A stretch of DNA of 64,000 bases, from the NCBI RefSeq assembly GCF_001719165.1, contig NZ_CP017057.1, forward strand, positions 558,001-622,000, read 5' to 3'. The position numbers and the translations under genes were made by a program. This stretch comes from Erythrobacter litoralis. Lineage in GTDB: Bacteria > Pseudomonadota > Alphaproteobacteria > Sphingomonadales > Sphingomonadaceae. Shown here piece by piece: positions 10,828 through 21,721 of this stretch. Position 1 is the first letter of the stretch. Each line of letters begins with the position of its first letter. The notes beneath the pieces were generated by a model. That model had not been told where the DNA came from. It did no database searches and was given only the letters and a program-made list of their open reading frames with translations.

Positions 10828-11346
10828 ATGAGCATGAGAGCAGCAATCGCGGCGCTGGCGTTTTCGATGGCCGCCCCGGCGGCGGCGCAGGACATGAGCG
10901 CGTTCGAGACCGGCCCGGTGCTGGAGGAGTTCGGCCCACACGCACCCGTCCCCGGCGTTCAGCAGCTTCCCGCGGACGCCGAATTCGCGGTCGCCTTCGA
11001 CGTGAGCACGCCCGCCGCCGAGGGCAGCCCCAATCGCGGTTTCATGGCGGCGGCGCGCTTTCTCAACATGCATGTCGCGCACGGCGTGCCCGAGGAGAAC
11101 ATCCGCCTCGTCGTCGTGGTGCACGGCAAGGCCTCGCGGGAACTGCTGGATGCGGATGACAACCCCTCGGGCGCGCTGGTCGAGGCACTCCTCGCCGAGG
11201 ACGTGCGCTTCGTCCTATGCGGCCAGAGCGCAGTGGCCTATGGCATCGCGCCGGAGGAACTCATTCCCGGCGTCGAGATGTCGCTTTCGGCGATGACGGC
11301 CCACGCGGTGCTGCAGCAGCGCGGCTATACGGTGAACCCGTTTTGA
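10828..11346 (+). CDS. Exported DsrE/DsrF-family protein
   Basis: A 172-residue protein with a signal peptide (cleavage near A-A-P-A-A-A-Q at residue 21) followed by a DsrE-like domain. The domain shows R-F-L-N-M-H, L-V-V-V-V-H-G-K-A and a single cysteine in V-R-F-V-L-C-G-Q-S. This matches the periplasmic DsrE family (PF02635), related to sulfur-relay proteins but mostly of unknown function. An AAAGGGAGAG ribosome binding site precedes the ATG, 14 bases after ruvA, so the two are probably co-transcribed. Confidence 0.82.
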   Translation: MSMRAAIAALAFSMAAPAAAQDMSAFETGPVLEEFGPHAPVPGVQQLPADAEFAVAFDVSTPAAEGSPNRGFMAAARFLNMHVAHGVPEENIRLVVVVHGKASRELLDADDNPSGALVEALLAEDVRFVLCGQSAVAYGIAPEELIPGVEMSLSAMTAHAVLQQRGYTVNPF

Positions 11347-11359
11347 TGGCTTTGTGATC

Positions 11360-12022
11360 ATGCCTGAAGAACAAGTCCACTCGACATATGCGGCCGTCCT
11401 CAGGGCCATGGCTATGCGCCTGCTAACTGCCGAGAAAGTGTTGGATGAACTAGCAGATAAACCGGACGATCCGTTCGCCTTGGCAGGCTGCGAACTGGCA
11501 ACTCTGCAAATTCGCTTGATATGCGAATTGATAATGTTGGGTGCTCAAATGGCGCACCTTGAAGACGCAGGGGCGGACCTGTCTGAAACGAAATGGAGGC
11601 CGGTCAATGCATATGCGCAGCTTAAGGACCTAAGCGAACATCCACTCCCCATGCCTGTGAAAGTGGAACTCCACAAGAATGGTATGGGTCAGCACAACAT
11701 TGATCCAATCTCGCGGCCGATAAGCTTTCAATCTATTTCGCGGGTCTACGGGCTTTGCGGAGACCTCCTTCACGCGCCTACGATTAAGCGAGTTGCGGCG
11801 GGAAAAATGTCGGAATTTGATGTTGCGTTGCTGAGATCGTGGGTCGGAGACCTAAAGAACTTAGCATCGTCTCACGTGCTGATGCTGCCAGAGCGAAAGA
11901 TAATTTTTCTCGCTCTGTGGACCGGGAAAATCGAAAACGAGCCGGAATTATTCCGCCTAGATGCGGCAGGACAATCGACTTTCGTGATGGAGAACTATCC
12001 AGTGTGCGATCTTCTCCAATGA
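11360..12022 (+). CDS. Unrecognised AT-richer gene inserted between ruvA and ruvB
   Basis: I do not recognise this 220-residue protein. It looks soluble and mostly helical, with no signal peptide or membrane segment; a motif-like stretch [12 protein letters not shown] sits in its middle. Its base composition and codon choice (AAT, ATA, TTA, AGA, GAT) are clearly more AT-rich than all neighbours, which suggests horizontal acquisition. The GTG two codons before the ATG at 11360 is an alternative start. Its TGA overlaps the ruvB ATG by four bases (ATGA at 12019-12022), so ruvB translation may now depend on it. Confidence 0.7.
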   Translation: MPEEQVHSTYAAVLRAMAMRLLTAEKVLDELADKPDDPFALAGCELATLQIRLICELIMLGAQMAHLEDAGADLSETKWRPVNAYAQLKDLSEHPLPMPVKVELHKNGMGQHNIDPISRPISFQSISRVYGLCGDLLHAPTIKRVAAGKMSEFDVALLRSWVGDLKNLASSHVLMLPERKIIFLALWTGKIENEPELFRLDAAGQSTFVMENYPVCDLLQ

Positions 12023-13059
12023 CCGACCCCGCCCCCCTCCATTCCCCCGCGCCGCAACCCGGCGACCCCGACGCCGCGCTGCGTCCCAAATCGCTCGCCG
12101 AGTTCATCGGGCAGGAGGCCGCGCGCGATAACCTGCGCGTCTTCATCGAGAGCGCCAAGGGCCGGGGCGAGGCGATGGATCACACTCTCTTCTTCGGCCC
12201 GCCCGGTCTCGGCAAGACGACGCTGGCACAGATCATCGCTGGCGAGCTCGGCGTGGGCTTTCGCGCCACATCCGGCCCCGTCATCGCGAAGGCGGGCGAT
12301 CTTGCCGCGCTGCTCACCAATCTTGAGCCGCACGACGTCCTCTTCATCGACGAAATCCATCGCCTGAACCCGGTGGTCGAGGAAGTGCTCTACCCTGCGA
12401 TGGAGGACCGCGCGCTCGACCTCATCATCGGGGAGGGGCCATCGGCGCGCAGCGTGCGGATCGACCTGCCGCCCTTCACTCTTGTAGGCGCGACCACGCG
12501 GCAGGGCCTGCTGACGACGCCGCTGCGCGACCGTTTCGGCATTCCGGTGCGGCTCAATTTCTACACCCATGACGAACTCGATCTCGTCGTCACCCGCGGC
12601 GCGCGGCTTCTCGGGCTCGCGATCGAAGCCGAAGGCGCGCGCGAGATCGCTCGCCGTTCGCGCGGCACGCCGCGCGTTGCCGGGCGGCTGCTGCGCCGGG
12701 TGCGCGACTTCGCCCATGTCGCGGGCGAGGGCACGGTGACGAAGGCGATGGCCGACGACGCGCTCACCCGGCTGGAGATCGACCGGCTCGGCCTCGATGC
12801 GATGGACCGCAAGTATCTCACCATGATCGCGACCACCTACAAGGGCGGACCCGTGGGGGTGGAAACCCTCGCCGCAGGGCTCGCCGAGCCGCGCGACACG
12901 GTCGAGGAGGTGGTCGAGCCCTATCTCATCCAGCTGGGCCTGCTGGCGCGGACCGCGCGCGGGCGCGTGCTCAACGATGCGGGCTGGGAGCATCTCGGCA
13001 TGACGCCGCCCAGCGGACCGACCGAAAGCCAGATCGGCATGTTCGGGGATGGTAAATGA
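12019..13059 (+). CDS. ruvB: Holliday junction branch migration ATPase RuvB
   Basis: AAA+ hexameric motor that drives branch migration with RuvA. The 346-residue protein has L-A-E-F-I-G-Q (sensor of the N-domain), Walker [10 protein letters not shown], Walker B L-F-I-D-E-I-H-R, sensor 1 L-V-G-A-T-T-R and the arginine finger in P-L-R-D-R-F-G. The C-terminal winged helix includes D-R-K-Y-L. Only a weak ribosome binding site precedes its ATG, which overlaps the stop of the preceding unknown gene. Confidence 0.97.
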   Translation: MTDPAPLHSPAPQPGDPDAALRPKSLAEFIGQEAARDNLRVFIESAKGRGEAMDHTLFFGPPGLGKTTLAQIIAGELGVGFRATSGPVIAKAGDLAALLTNLEPHDVLFIDEIHRLNPVVEEVLYPAMEDRALDLIIGEGPSARSVRIDLPPFTLVGATTRQGLLTTPLRDRFGIPVRLNFYTHDELDLVVTRGARLLGLAIEAEGAREIARRSRGTPRVAGRLLRRVRDFAHVAGEGTVTKAMADDALTRLEIDRLGLDAMDRKYLTMIATTYKGGPVGVETLAAGLAEPRDTVEEVVEPYLIQLGLLARTARGRVLNDAGWEHLGMTPPSGPTESQIGMFGDGK

Positions 13060-13307
13060 GGGCGCTCGCCCGTTAACCGATCCGTGTCACGCGGCTGATT
13101 TCTCGGCTCTTTCGGTGCCGGAATGGGACAGGCCCGCTCAAAAGCAGTGATTCCCGCGCGATTCCGGCCATTCTTGGTTTCCCAAGGTGGTTAACGGCGT
13201 TGCCCCCGCAGCGCCTTCGCCACCACAAGGACAAGTGCACATTCGCGCCGGAGCAGGTTCGCTGTCCGGCGACCTGCGCCGATGAATCGCATTTTCGAGG
13301 TGAGTCC

Positions 13308-14597
13308 ATGTCGCTCAAACTGGCAGCCGCAAAGCTTTCCGCCACCGCCGCGGGCGTCGCTCTGATGACCGGCGGCGCGCTGCAGGTCGCCCAGCAGGGC
13401 GGCGCGGTGCGCACGGCCGAGCCGATGACGACCGAGGAGCCTGAATACACCACGGACCTCGACGGCCGCCTCGTCGAAACCGAGCGGCAAGGCAAATACG
13501 TCAAGACCGCGCCGCAGACCGCAGAACCGAAATACATCGAGACCCGCCAGCGCGCGATCCCTGAGCCCGAGCCGCGGCGCCGCCGGATCGTCGAGCGCAC
13601 GATCGAGTGCGAGCCTTATGCAGGTGCGCCTGGCAGCGTCGCCTCAAGCCTGCCGCAGGGCGCGACCCAGGCCTATTTCGATCCCGCCGAATGCCCGCCG
13701 ATCCAGCAGGTCGCCTACGCGCCGGCCCCGCTCCCGCCGCTCCCGCCGATCGGCGGAGGCGGTGCGGCCCCTGCCATCATCGGCGGCGGGCTCGGCGGCT
13801 TCGGCGGCGGTTTCGGAGGGGGCTTCTTCGGCGGTTTCTTCGGCGGAGGCGGCGGCGGCTCATCCTCGGGCGACGTGTCGGTGTCGACCACCACATCGAC
13901 TTCGGGCGGATCGACTTCGGGCGATGTCAGCTCGGGGGGCACGACCAGCACCGGCGGGTCGGACGGGATCGTGATCGATATCGACATCGACAATTCGACC
14001 TCGACCACATCGTCGTCGGGGACCGTGACATCGACTTCCTCGACCGGCTCGATCTCGTCCTCGACCGGTCAGGTGTCGACCAGCACCTCGACCGGCGCGG
14101 TGTCGTCGAGCACGGGGGGCGTCTCGACCAGCACATCGACCTCTTCGGGCAATGTCTCTAGCAGCACGGGCGCGGTTTCCAGCAGCACGGGCGCTGTCTC
14201 GAGCAGCACGGGCGCGGTTTCCAGCAGCACCGGTGCCGTCTCGACCAGCACTGGCAGCGTCTCCTCCTCGACCGGCAGCGTGTCGTCGAGCACCGGCGGC
14301 GTGTCGACAAGCACGGGCAGCGTGTCGAGCACCTCGGGCGACATCACCTCGTCGACCTCGTCGTCGAGTTCGACATCGAGCTCGTCGTCCACTTCGAGTT
14401 CCTCTTCGACCTCGACCTCGACCTCCAGCTCCACTTCGTCCAGCACCTCCTCTTCGACATCGAGCAGCACGAGCGGAAGCAGCAGCGGGGTCGAAGTGCC
14501 CGCGCCGCCGATGGTGGGACTGTTCGGCCTCGCAGCAGCGGCGATCCTGCGTCGCCGCAAGGGGGCCAAGGGCAAGCGGAAAACGCGCGACGCCTGA
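13308..14597 (+). CDS. Ser/Thr heptad-repeat exported protein with PEP-CTERM-like tail
   Basis: A 429-residue low-complexity protein. The N-terminus (M-S-L-K-L-A-A-A-K..., then a hydrophobic stretch) looks like an export signal. A basic/proline segment and a Gly/Phe-rich block (G-G-F-G-G-G-F) follow. About 100 residues are then built of heptads of the type S-S-S-T-G-A-V, followed by a Ser/Thr tract. The C-terminus reads V-P-A-P-P-M-V-G-L-F, a hydrophobic helix and R-R-R-K, which is the layout of PEP-CTERM/exosortase sorting signals. Such proteins are exported and often glycosylated or linked to extracellular polysaccharide; no exosortase is in the window. The ATG at 13308 follows a CGAGGTGAG ribosome binding site. 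The 248 bases before it hold no other gene. Confidence 0.72.
   Translation: MSLKLAAAKLSATAAGVALMTGGALQVAQQGGAVRTAEPMTTEEPEYTTDLDGRLVETERQGKYVKTAPQTAEPKYIETRQRAIPEPEPRRRRIVERTIECEPYAGAPGSVASSLPQGATQAYFDPAECPPIQQVAYAPAPLPPLPPIGGGGAAPAIIGGGLGGFGGGFGGGFFGGFFGGGGGGSSSGDVSVSTTTSTSGGSTSGDVSSGGTTSTGGSDGIVIDIDIDNSTSTTSSSGTVTSTSSTGSISSSTGQVSTSTSTGAVSSSTGGVSTSTSTSSGNVSSSTGAVSSSTGAVSSSTGAVSSSTGAVSTSTGSVSSSTGSVSSSTGGVSTSTGSVSSTSGDITSSTSSSSSTSSSSSTSSSSSTSTSTSSSTSSSTSSSTSSSTSGSSSGVEVPAPPMVGLFGLAAAAILRRRKGAKGKRKTRDA
14038..14343. repeat. 21-bp repeats encoding Ser/Thr heptads
   Basis: Degenerate 21-base units of the form AGCAGCACGGGCGCGGTTTC repeat through this stretch and encode [S/T]-[S/T]-S-T-G-[A/S/G]-V. 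Several neighbouring units are nearly identical at DNA level, so copy number probably varies by slippage or recombination. Confidence 0.8.
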
Positions 14598-14668
14598 TCG
14601 TCCAGGGGGCGCGCGCCTGCGCGGGGACGTCGGGGGCAAAAGCCGTACTTCTTTTCGAAAAACCGGAC

Positions 14669-15130
14669 CTAATCGGCCGCGGTCACTTCGCCACCTGCCT
14701 TCTGCCACGCGAGGATGCCGCCTTCGAGGTGGCGCGCCGGCTCGCCGCTATGAGCAGCGAGCATCTCGGCCGCTTTCGCCGACCTGCGGCCCGAACGGCA
14801 ATAGATCACCACCGTCTCCTCCGCTGAAAGGTCGAGCGCTGCGGGATCGAAATCGGTGAGCGCGATATGTTCGGCCCCCGGGATCATGCCCCGGGCGACT
14901 TCCTCGTCAGTGCGCACGTCGATCAGCCGCACCGCGCCGGCACCGAGCCGTTCGCGCAATTCGGCCGGGGCAAGATCGATGACCGGGGAGACGGGCGTCG
15001 CGGGGCCATCCTGCGCCGCGGCGAGTTCAAAGCCGAAGGGCGATGCGGGCGCGCGCTTTCCCTCGCCTTCTTCGGCCGACGGCGCACAGGCGGCCAGCGC
15101 GACGAGAGGCAGGAAAAGCACGCTACGCAT
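14669..15130 (-). CDS. Rhodanese-domain lipoprotein
   Basis: A 153-residue protein with a lipoprotein signal (L-V-A-L-A-A-C, cysteine at residue 14) and one rhodanese domain from about residue 50. The catalytic loop is Y-C-R-S-G-R-R-S, so the sulfur-accepting cysteine is present; R-L-I-D-V-R-T and H-I-A-L and the final G-G-I-L-A-W are also family hallmarks. It would act at the periplasmic face of a membrane, probably in sulfur transfer or thiol handling. It follows acnA by 27 bases on the same strand. Confidence 0.88.
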   Translation of the reverse strand: MRSVLFLPLVALAACAPSAEEGEGKRAPASPFGFELAAAQDGPATPVSPVIDLAPAELRERLGAGAVRLIDVRTDEEVARGMIPGAEHIALTDFDPAALDLSAEETVVIYCRSGRRSAKAAEMLAAHSGEPARHLEGGILAWQKAGGEVTAAD

Positions 15131-15157
15131 GGGTGTCTCCGTCCGTCTCGAGCCCTC

Positions 15158-17830
<2,673 letters not shown>

Positions 17831-17855
17831 GTCGTATCCCATCCTTCTGGCTGTG

Positions 17856-17880
17856 CCCTTTTCCGCTTTCGGGAAAAGGG
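17856..17880 (-). promoter_or_regulatory. Perfect hairpin in the acnA leader
   Basis: On the minus strand CCCTTTTCC-CGAAAGC-GGAAAAGGG forms a 9-bp stem with a 7-base loop, ending about 26 bases before the acnA ATG. It could terminate transcription from the upstream DMT transporter gene (there is no good T-tract) or act as a leader structure that affects acnA translation. Confidence 0.4.
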
Positions 17881-17977
17881 GGCCGGGCGCCTGCGCTTCC
17901 CGGGTGAATTCTCGGCTGCGCAATTGCTGGACCTTGGGGCTAAGGTCAAGGGCAAGCCGCCCTGAAACCGGGCGGAA

Positions 17978-18895
17978 TCAGGCTTGCGTCGGATCGACCG
18001 GGGCAGGCGGCGGAGCGCGCCGGGTGACGAGCCAGCAGCCTGCGACGATCAGCGCGGCGCCTGCAAGGGTCGGCAGGGTCACTTCCTCGCGGAAGAACAG
18101 CCAGCCCAGAAGGCTCGCCCAGAGAAATCCCGAATATTCGATCGGCACCAGCGCCTGCGCCTCTTCTCGGGCATAGGCCCAGGCGATCGCCATCGATCCC
18201 GCGACCGTCAGCACCCCCGCCGCCGCGATACCGCCCATCACCTCCACCTGCGGCGTCTCCCATGCGAAGGGTGCGAAGATCAGCAGCACCAGGCCGCCGA
18301 TCCCGGCATGGAAGGTCGCGATCTCGACCGGCCCGGCAAGCTGGCTCTGGCGGCGGATGACGATGAAATTGTAGGCGTAGAGTACCGCGGAAAAAGCGAG
18401 GGCAGCAAGGCCTAGCGCGGTATCGGCATCGAATTCGCCCTCGCCGATGCGCCCGCCGACGATCACCAGCGTGCCGGCAATGCCAAGCAGGCTCGCCAGT
18501 ATCGCCTCGCGCCGGATCGTCTCACCGAGCAGCAGGTGAGCGAAATACAGGGCAAGCAGCGGGGCGATGAAGGACAGCGCGATTGCCTCGGCCAGCGGCA
18601 GCTTGGTCAGCGCGTAGAAGAAGGACAGGGCCATGAAGGCCGAGATGACGCCGCGTTCGAGATGCAGCTTCATCACCGCCCCTCGCGGCCAAGCCGGACC
18701 CCGGGCGAGCCAGAAGGGCGCGATCAGCGCCGCCCCGATGAACGATCGCAGCACCGTCGCGCTGTAGGCCCCGGTGGCGAGCGCGGCGCCTTTCATGAAG
18801 GCATCCATCAGCGCGAGGAACCCCACACCGGCAAAGGCGGCGGCAAACGGCGCTAGGCGCGAAGGGGAAGGGACCGCATCAGGCATGGCTGCCAT
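17978..18895 (-). CDS. DMT-superfamily (EamA) transporter
   Basis: A 305-residue inner-membrane protein with about ten hydrophobic segments arranged as two EamA repeats. Typical features are visible: R-S-F-I-G-A near the end of the second helix, L-P-L-A-E-A-I-A-L-S-F at the end of repeat one, and I-E-Y-S-G-F-L-W-A in repeat two. The family exports or imports small metabolites, often amino acids or nucleobases; substrate cannot be told. It is upstream of acnA on the same strand with about 147 bases between, and divergent from the L,D-transpeptidase gene. Confidence 0.88.
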   Translation of the reverse strand: MAAMPDAVPSPSRLAPFAAAFAGVGFLALMDAFMKGAALATGAYSATVLRSFIGAALIAPFWLARGPAWPRGAVMKLHLERGVISAFMALSFFYALTKLPLAEAIALSFIAPLLALYFAHLLLGETIRREAILASLLGIAGTLVIVGGRIGEGEFDADTALGLAALAFSAVLYAYNFIVIRRQSQLAGPVEIATFHAGIGGLVLLIFAPFAWETPQVEVMGGIAAAGVLTVAGSMAIAWAYAREEAQALVPIEYSGFLWASLLGWLFFREEVTLPTLAGAALIVAGCWLVTRRAPPPAPVDPTQA

Positions 18896-19076
18896 CGCCT
18901 CTAATCCTCGCGCGCGCCGCCGTCACTGTCCGTTTCGTCCCGAGCGCGCGGCGAAAGGCGCGGATTCAGCCCAGCGAAAGCCATGGCCATTGATAGGGGG
19001 GCAGAGGCCGGAGTATACTGGCGAGCATAACAACACAGCCGCGCGACCAATGCGGCGCAGGACGGTGGAACGACAC

Positions 19077-20486
19077 ATGAAATATCGCGTGAACCTGCTG
19101 GCGAGCGGCCTTGCCGCCGCGCTTGCGCTCGGCCTTGCGGGCGCCGCGGGTGCGCAGGAGCGCGGGAGCGGGGCCGAGAACCTGCTTGCCGGCGAACAGG
19201 AAGATGAGGCTGCGGAGGGACCGGACAAGGATGCGCGCTTCGACGAGGCCTTTCCGCGCATGATCTCCGATCCGGTGGTGCAGGGCGATCTCGAGGAGCC
19301 CGGACCGCTGGTGCAATCGTGGTCGCTCGCCAATGCCCGAAAGCTTGTCGCCTTCATCGAAGGCATCGCGGCCGAGGGGCTCGACCCGGATGATTACGAT
19401 CTGCAGGCGCTCAAGACCGCGCTCGCCTCTGCTCCCTCGGATGAGCTCGACACGCTCGCCTCGCGCAATTTCGTCTGGCTGGTCGAGGACCTGCGCGACG
19501 GGCGCACGCCGATGGAAGCGCGCAAGCAATGGTTCGTCGTCGATCCCGACCGCGACCTTTTCCGCACCGGCGACCTCATGGAAAAGGCAATCGCGAGCGG
19601 GGACATCGCGGGCACTCTGAAGAGCCTCAATCCGAGCTATCCCGATTATGCCCGCCTGCGCGACGAACTCGCCGCGACACCGCAGGAGGACACCGAACGC
19701 CGCAAGCTGATCCGCGCCAACATGGACCGCTGGCGCTGGCTTCCGCGCGATCTGGGCAAGCTCTATCTCATCACCAATGTTCCCGAATTCCAGCTTCGCC
19801 TGACGGTCGACGACAAGGCGATGAAGACCTATCGCACGATCGTCGGAAAGCCCGGGCGAACCGCGACCCCGCAGCTCGCCGAAATGGTGGAAGGCGTCGT
19901 CTTCAACCCGACCTGGACGGTGCCGCAATCGATCGTCAAGGGCGAGGGGCTGGGCGCGCGCGTTCTTGCCAACCCTTCCTGGGCCCGGTCCAAGGGCTAT
20001 GTCGCGACTCGCGGGGCGAACGGCTACATCTCGGTGGTGCAGCAGCCCGGGCCGACCAATTCGCTGGGCCGGGTGAAGCTGGAAATGCCCAACCCCCACG
20101 CGATCTTCTTCCACGACACGCCTTCGCGCCACCTGTTCGCGCAGGACGACCGCGCGCTGTCGCATGGCTGCATCCGCACCGAGCGCGCGCTCGAACTGGG
20201 CATGACGCTGGCGATTCTCGGCAAGGGCGCGAGCCGCGATGAGGCGGTGGAGATCTCGACTTCGGGCGAATACACCAAGGTCATGATCGAGCGGCAGATT
20301 CCCGCCTACATCACCTATTTCACCTACGGCACGAATGTCCAAGGCGAGATGACCGAGTTCGAGGACATCTACGACCGCGACGCGCCGGTCCTGGCGAGCC
20401 TCGACAAGCCGCGGGTGCGGGATCGCAGCAACAAAATCGACGACGAGGTGATCGTGATCGAGAACGATCCGCGCGACGAGGGCTGA
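19077..20486 (+). CDS. YcbB-like L,D-transpeptidase
   Basis: A 469-residue periplasmic enzyme predicted to form 3-3 peptidoglycan cross-links. It has a signal peptide (cleavage near A-G-A-Q-E, residue 25), a peptidoglycan-interacting N-terminal region (about 70-220) and a YkuD catalytic domain. The catalytic signature is H-D-T-P-S-R-H-L-F followed by the nucleophile in S-H-G-C-I-R. The insert before it (V-F-N-P-T-W-T-V-P) is characteristic of the LdtD/YcbB subfamily. The ATG at 19077 gives the signal peptide; longer in-frame starts read into the divergent promoter region. An acidic tail of about 50 residues follows the catalytic domain. Confidence 0.92.
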   Translation: MKYRVNLLASGLAAALALGLAGAAGAQERGSGAENLLAGEQEDEAAEGPDKDARFDEAFPRMISDPVVQGDLEEPGPLVQSWSLANARKLVAFIEGIAAEGLDPDDYDLQALKTALASAPSDELDTLASRNFVWLVEDLRDGRTPMEARKQWFVVDPDRDLFRTGDLMEKAIASGDIAGTLKSLNPSYPDYARLRDELAATPQEDTERRKLIRANMDRWRWLPRDLGKLYLITNVPEFQLRLTVDDKAMKTYRTIVGKPGRTATPQLAEMVEGVVFNPTWTVPQSIVKGEGLGARVLANPSWARSKGYVATRGANGYISVVQQPGPTNSLGRVKLEMPNPHAIFFHDTPSRHLFAQDDRALSHGCIRTERALELGMTLAILGKGASRDEAVEISTSGEYTKVMIERQIPAYITYFTYGTNVQGEMTEFEDIYDRDAPVLASLDKPRVRDRSNKIDDEVIVIENDPRDEG

Positions 20487-20932
20487 GGAGCGTCAGGCGA
20501 ACGCGCTTTCGAGGAGGATTCTCGGCGATAGAGGATCGCGGCGGATAGGGCATACGGCAGGCACAGGAGCAGAACCATCTGCCAGTCGCCGCTCGCCCAG
20601 CCGGGGATCGCGCCGATCAGCAGCACTGCGCCCAGCGAACTGCTCACGGCGAGGGCAAGGCCCCCCGAGGTCGCGAGGAAGGCTCGCGATACCCGCGCGA
20701 TCACGCTCCCAAAAAGCAGCAGGCAGAGGCCTGTGGCGATCATTCCGATGAATGTCGCGATGGCCCAAGCGAGGCCGATCATCCACAATGAGACGAAGAG
20801 CTGATCGAGCGAAACTTCGCCGAGCAAGGGAGCCCCGAAAAACAGGAGGACGATGATCGCGGCGCCGATCGGTGCCGACTTGATGCTTGCCGCCGCAATC
20901 GCCCGGGCCTCGGGAGAGGGGGCGTGGCTCAT
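20369..20932 (-). CDS. Small multi-pass membrane protein, 3' end overlapping the L,D-transpeptidase gene
   Basis: About 187 residues, with four hydrophobic segments between residues 17 and 150 and then a hydrophilic Ser/Arg-rich tail. The tail is encoded antisense to the last 118 bases of the convergent L,D-transpeptidase gene and looks like shadow sequence, so the true protein may be shorter or a small frameshift may have removed an earlier stop. The ATG at 20932 lies 5 bases after the YkuD_2 gene, so it belongs to that operon. The family is not recognised. Confidence 0.6.
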   Translation of the reverse strand: MSHAPSPEARAIAAASIKSAPIGAAIIVLLFFGAPLLGEVSLDQLFVSLWMIGLAWAIATFIGMIATGLCLLLFGSVIARVSRAFLATSGGLALAVSSSLGAVLLIGAIPGWASGDWQMVLLLCLPYALSAAILYRRESSSKARSPDAPQPSSRGSFSITITSSSILLLRSRTRGLSRLARTGASRS

Positions 20933-20936
20933 CCCC

Positions 20937-21638
20937 TCAGAACGCGCCGGTGACGTAGCGCTGGAGGTCGCTCGGCTGCGTCGGCCGCATTGGTTCGAGA
21001 TTGGCCGAACGGAATGTCCCGTCCGCCTGCAGGCCAAGGCTGTCGGCGAACAGCAGCCGCCCGCCCGACAGGTTCATCAGCGCGATGCGGAACTGTTCCT
21101 CGCCCATGGCAAAGCAGCCGTTCGACCGGCCGAGCCGGCCCCAGCGATCGATATGCGATGGTTCGGCATAATCGGCGCGGTGCATGACGATGTAGCGGTT
21201 GAGCGCGTTGTCGTTCGTCTCGTCGAGCCCGCCGAGGCGGACGCTCGTGCCGTAGCGGCCCTTGTACCACTCCCACGTGACATAGGCCCCGCGACTGGTC
21301 GCGTTCGAGCCTTCGACATTGGAATAGCGATTGAGCACGCCGTCATGTTCGGGGTCCGAACCCTGGCCGTGACTGACGTGGTAGGAGTGCACTTCCTGAA
21401 GGTCGAGATTGACGAAGTGAAACCGCCGCTCGGCCGAATGGACACCGTAATCGGCGATGCCGACAATGTCGCGCTTCCAGATCGCCTCGCCCGCCCGGTC
21501 AAGCTCGCGCCGGGCGATGGCGAAGAGCGCGCGGTCGCGGGCCGAGCCCTTGATCGGCTGGGCGGCGAGGCGCACCGGCGGCAGGGCGAGCAAGGCCCCG
21601 GTAGCCAGAGTGCCCTTGATGAGATCGCGACGCTTCAT
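20937..21638 (-). CDS. YkuD_2-type murein L,D-transpeptidase catalytic-domain protein
   Basis: A 233-residue protein of the PF13645 family. The N-terminus M-K-R-R-D-L-I-K-G followed by a hydrophobic stretch and A-A-Q looks like a Tat-type export signal. The core shows H-S-Y-H-V-S-H-G, N-R-Y-S-N-V-E-G-S, and the catalytic-cysteine region G-R-S-N-G-C-F-A-M. Family members are putative peptidoglycan-active enzymes; activity is less established than for classical YkuD. ATG 21638 is chosen because upstream in-frame codons have no export signal. It precedes a small membrane protein gene by 5 bases. Confidence 0.88.
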   Translation of the reverse strand: MKRRDLIKGTLATGALLALPPVRLAAQPIKGSARDRALFAIARRELDRAGEAIWKRDIVGIADYGVHSAERRFHFVNLDLQEVHSYHVSHGQGSDPEHDGVLNRYSNVEGSNATSRGAYVTWEWYKGRYGTSVRLGGLDETNDNALNRYIVMHRADYAEPSHIDRWGRLGRSNGCFAMGEEQFRIALMNLSGGRLLFADSLGLQADGTFRSANLEPMRPTQPSDLQRYVTGAF

Positions 21639-21721
21639 ATGCCCACAACATATAGCGCGAAAGCTTGCCCTTGCGTGAGCCTTTAATTGCGGCTTGGCGC
21701 ATATCGGGGGCATTCGATGGC

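Noticed and set aside
13860..14708. Arg/Ala-rich and Asp/Glu/Val-rich frames opposite the Ser/Thr repeat gene
   Set aside because: They are reverse or shifted translations of the 21-bp repeats; the plus-strand frame has an export signal, a sorting-type C-terminus and a ribosome binding site.
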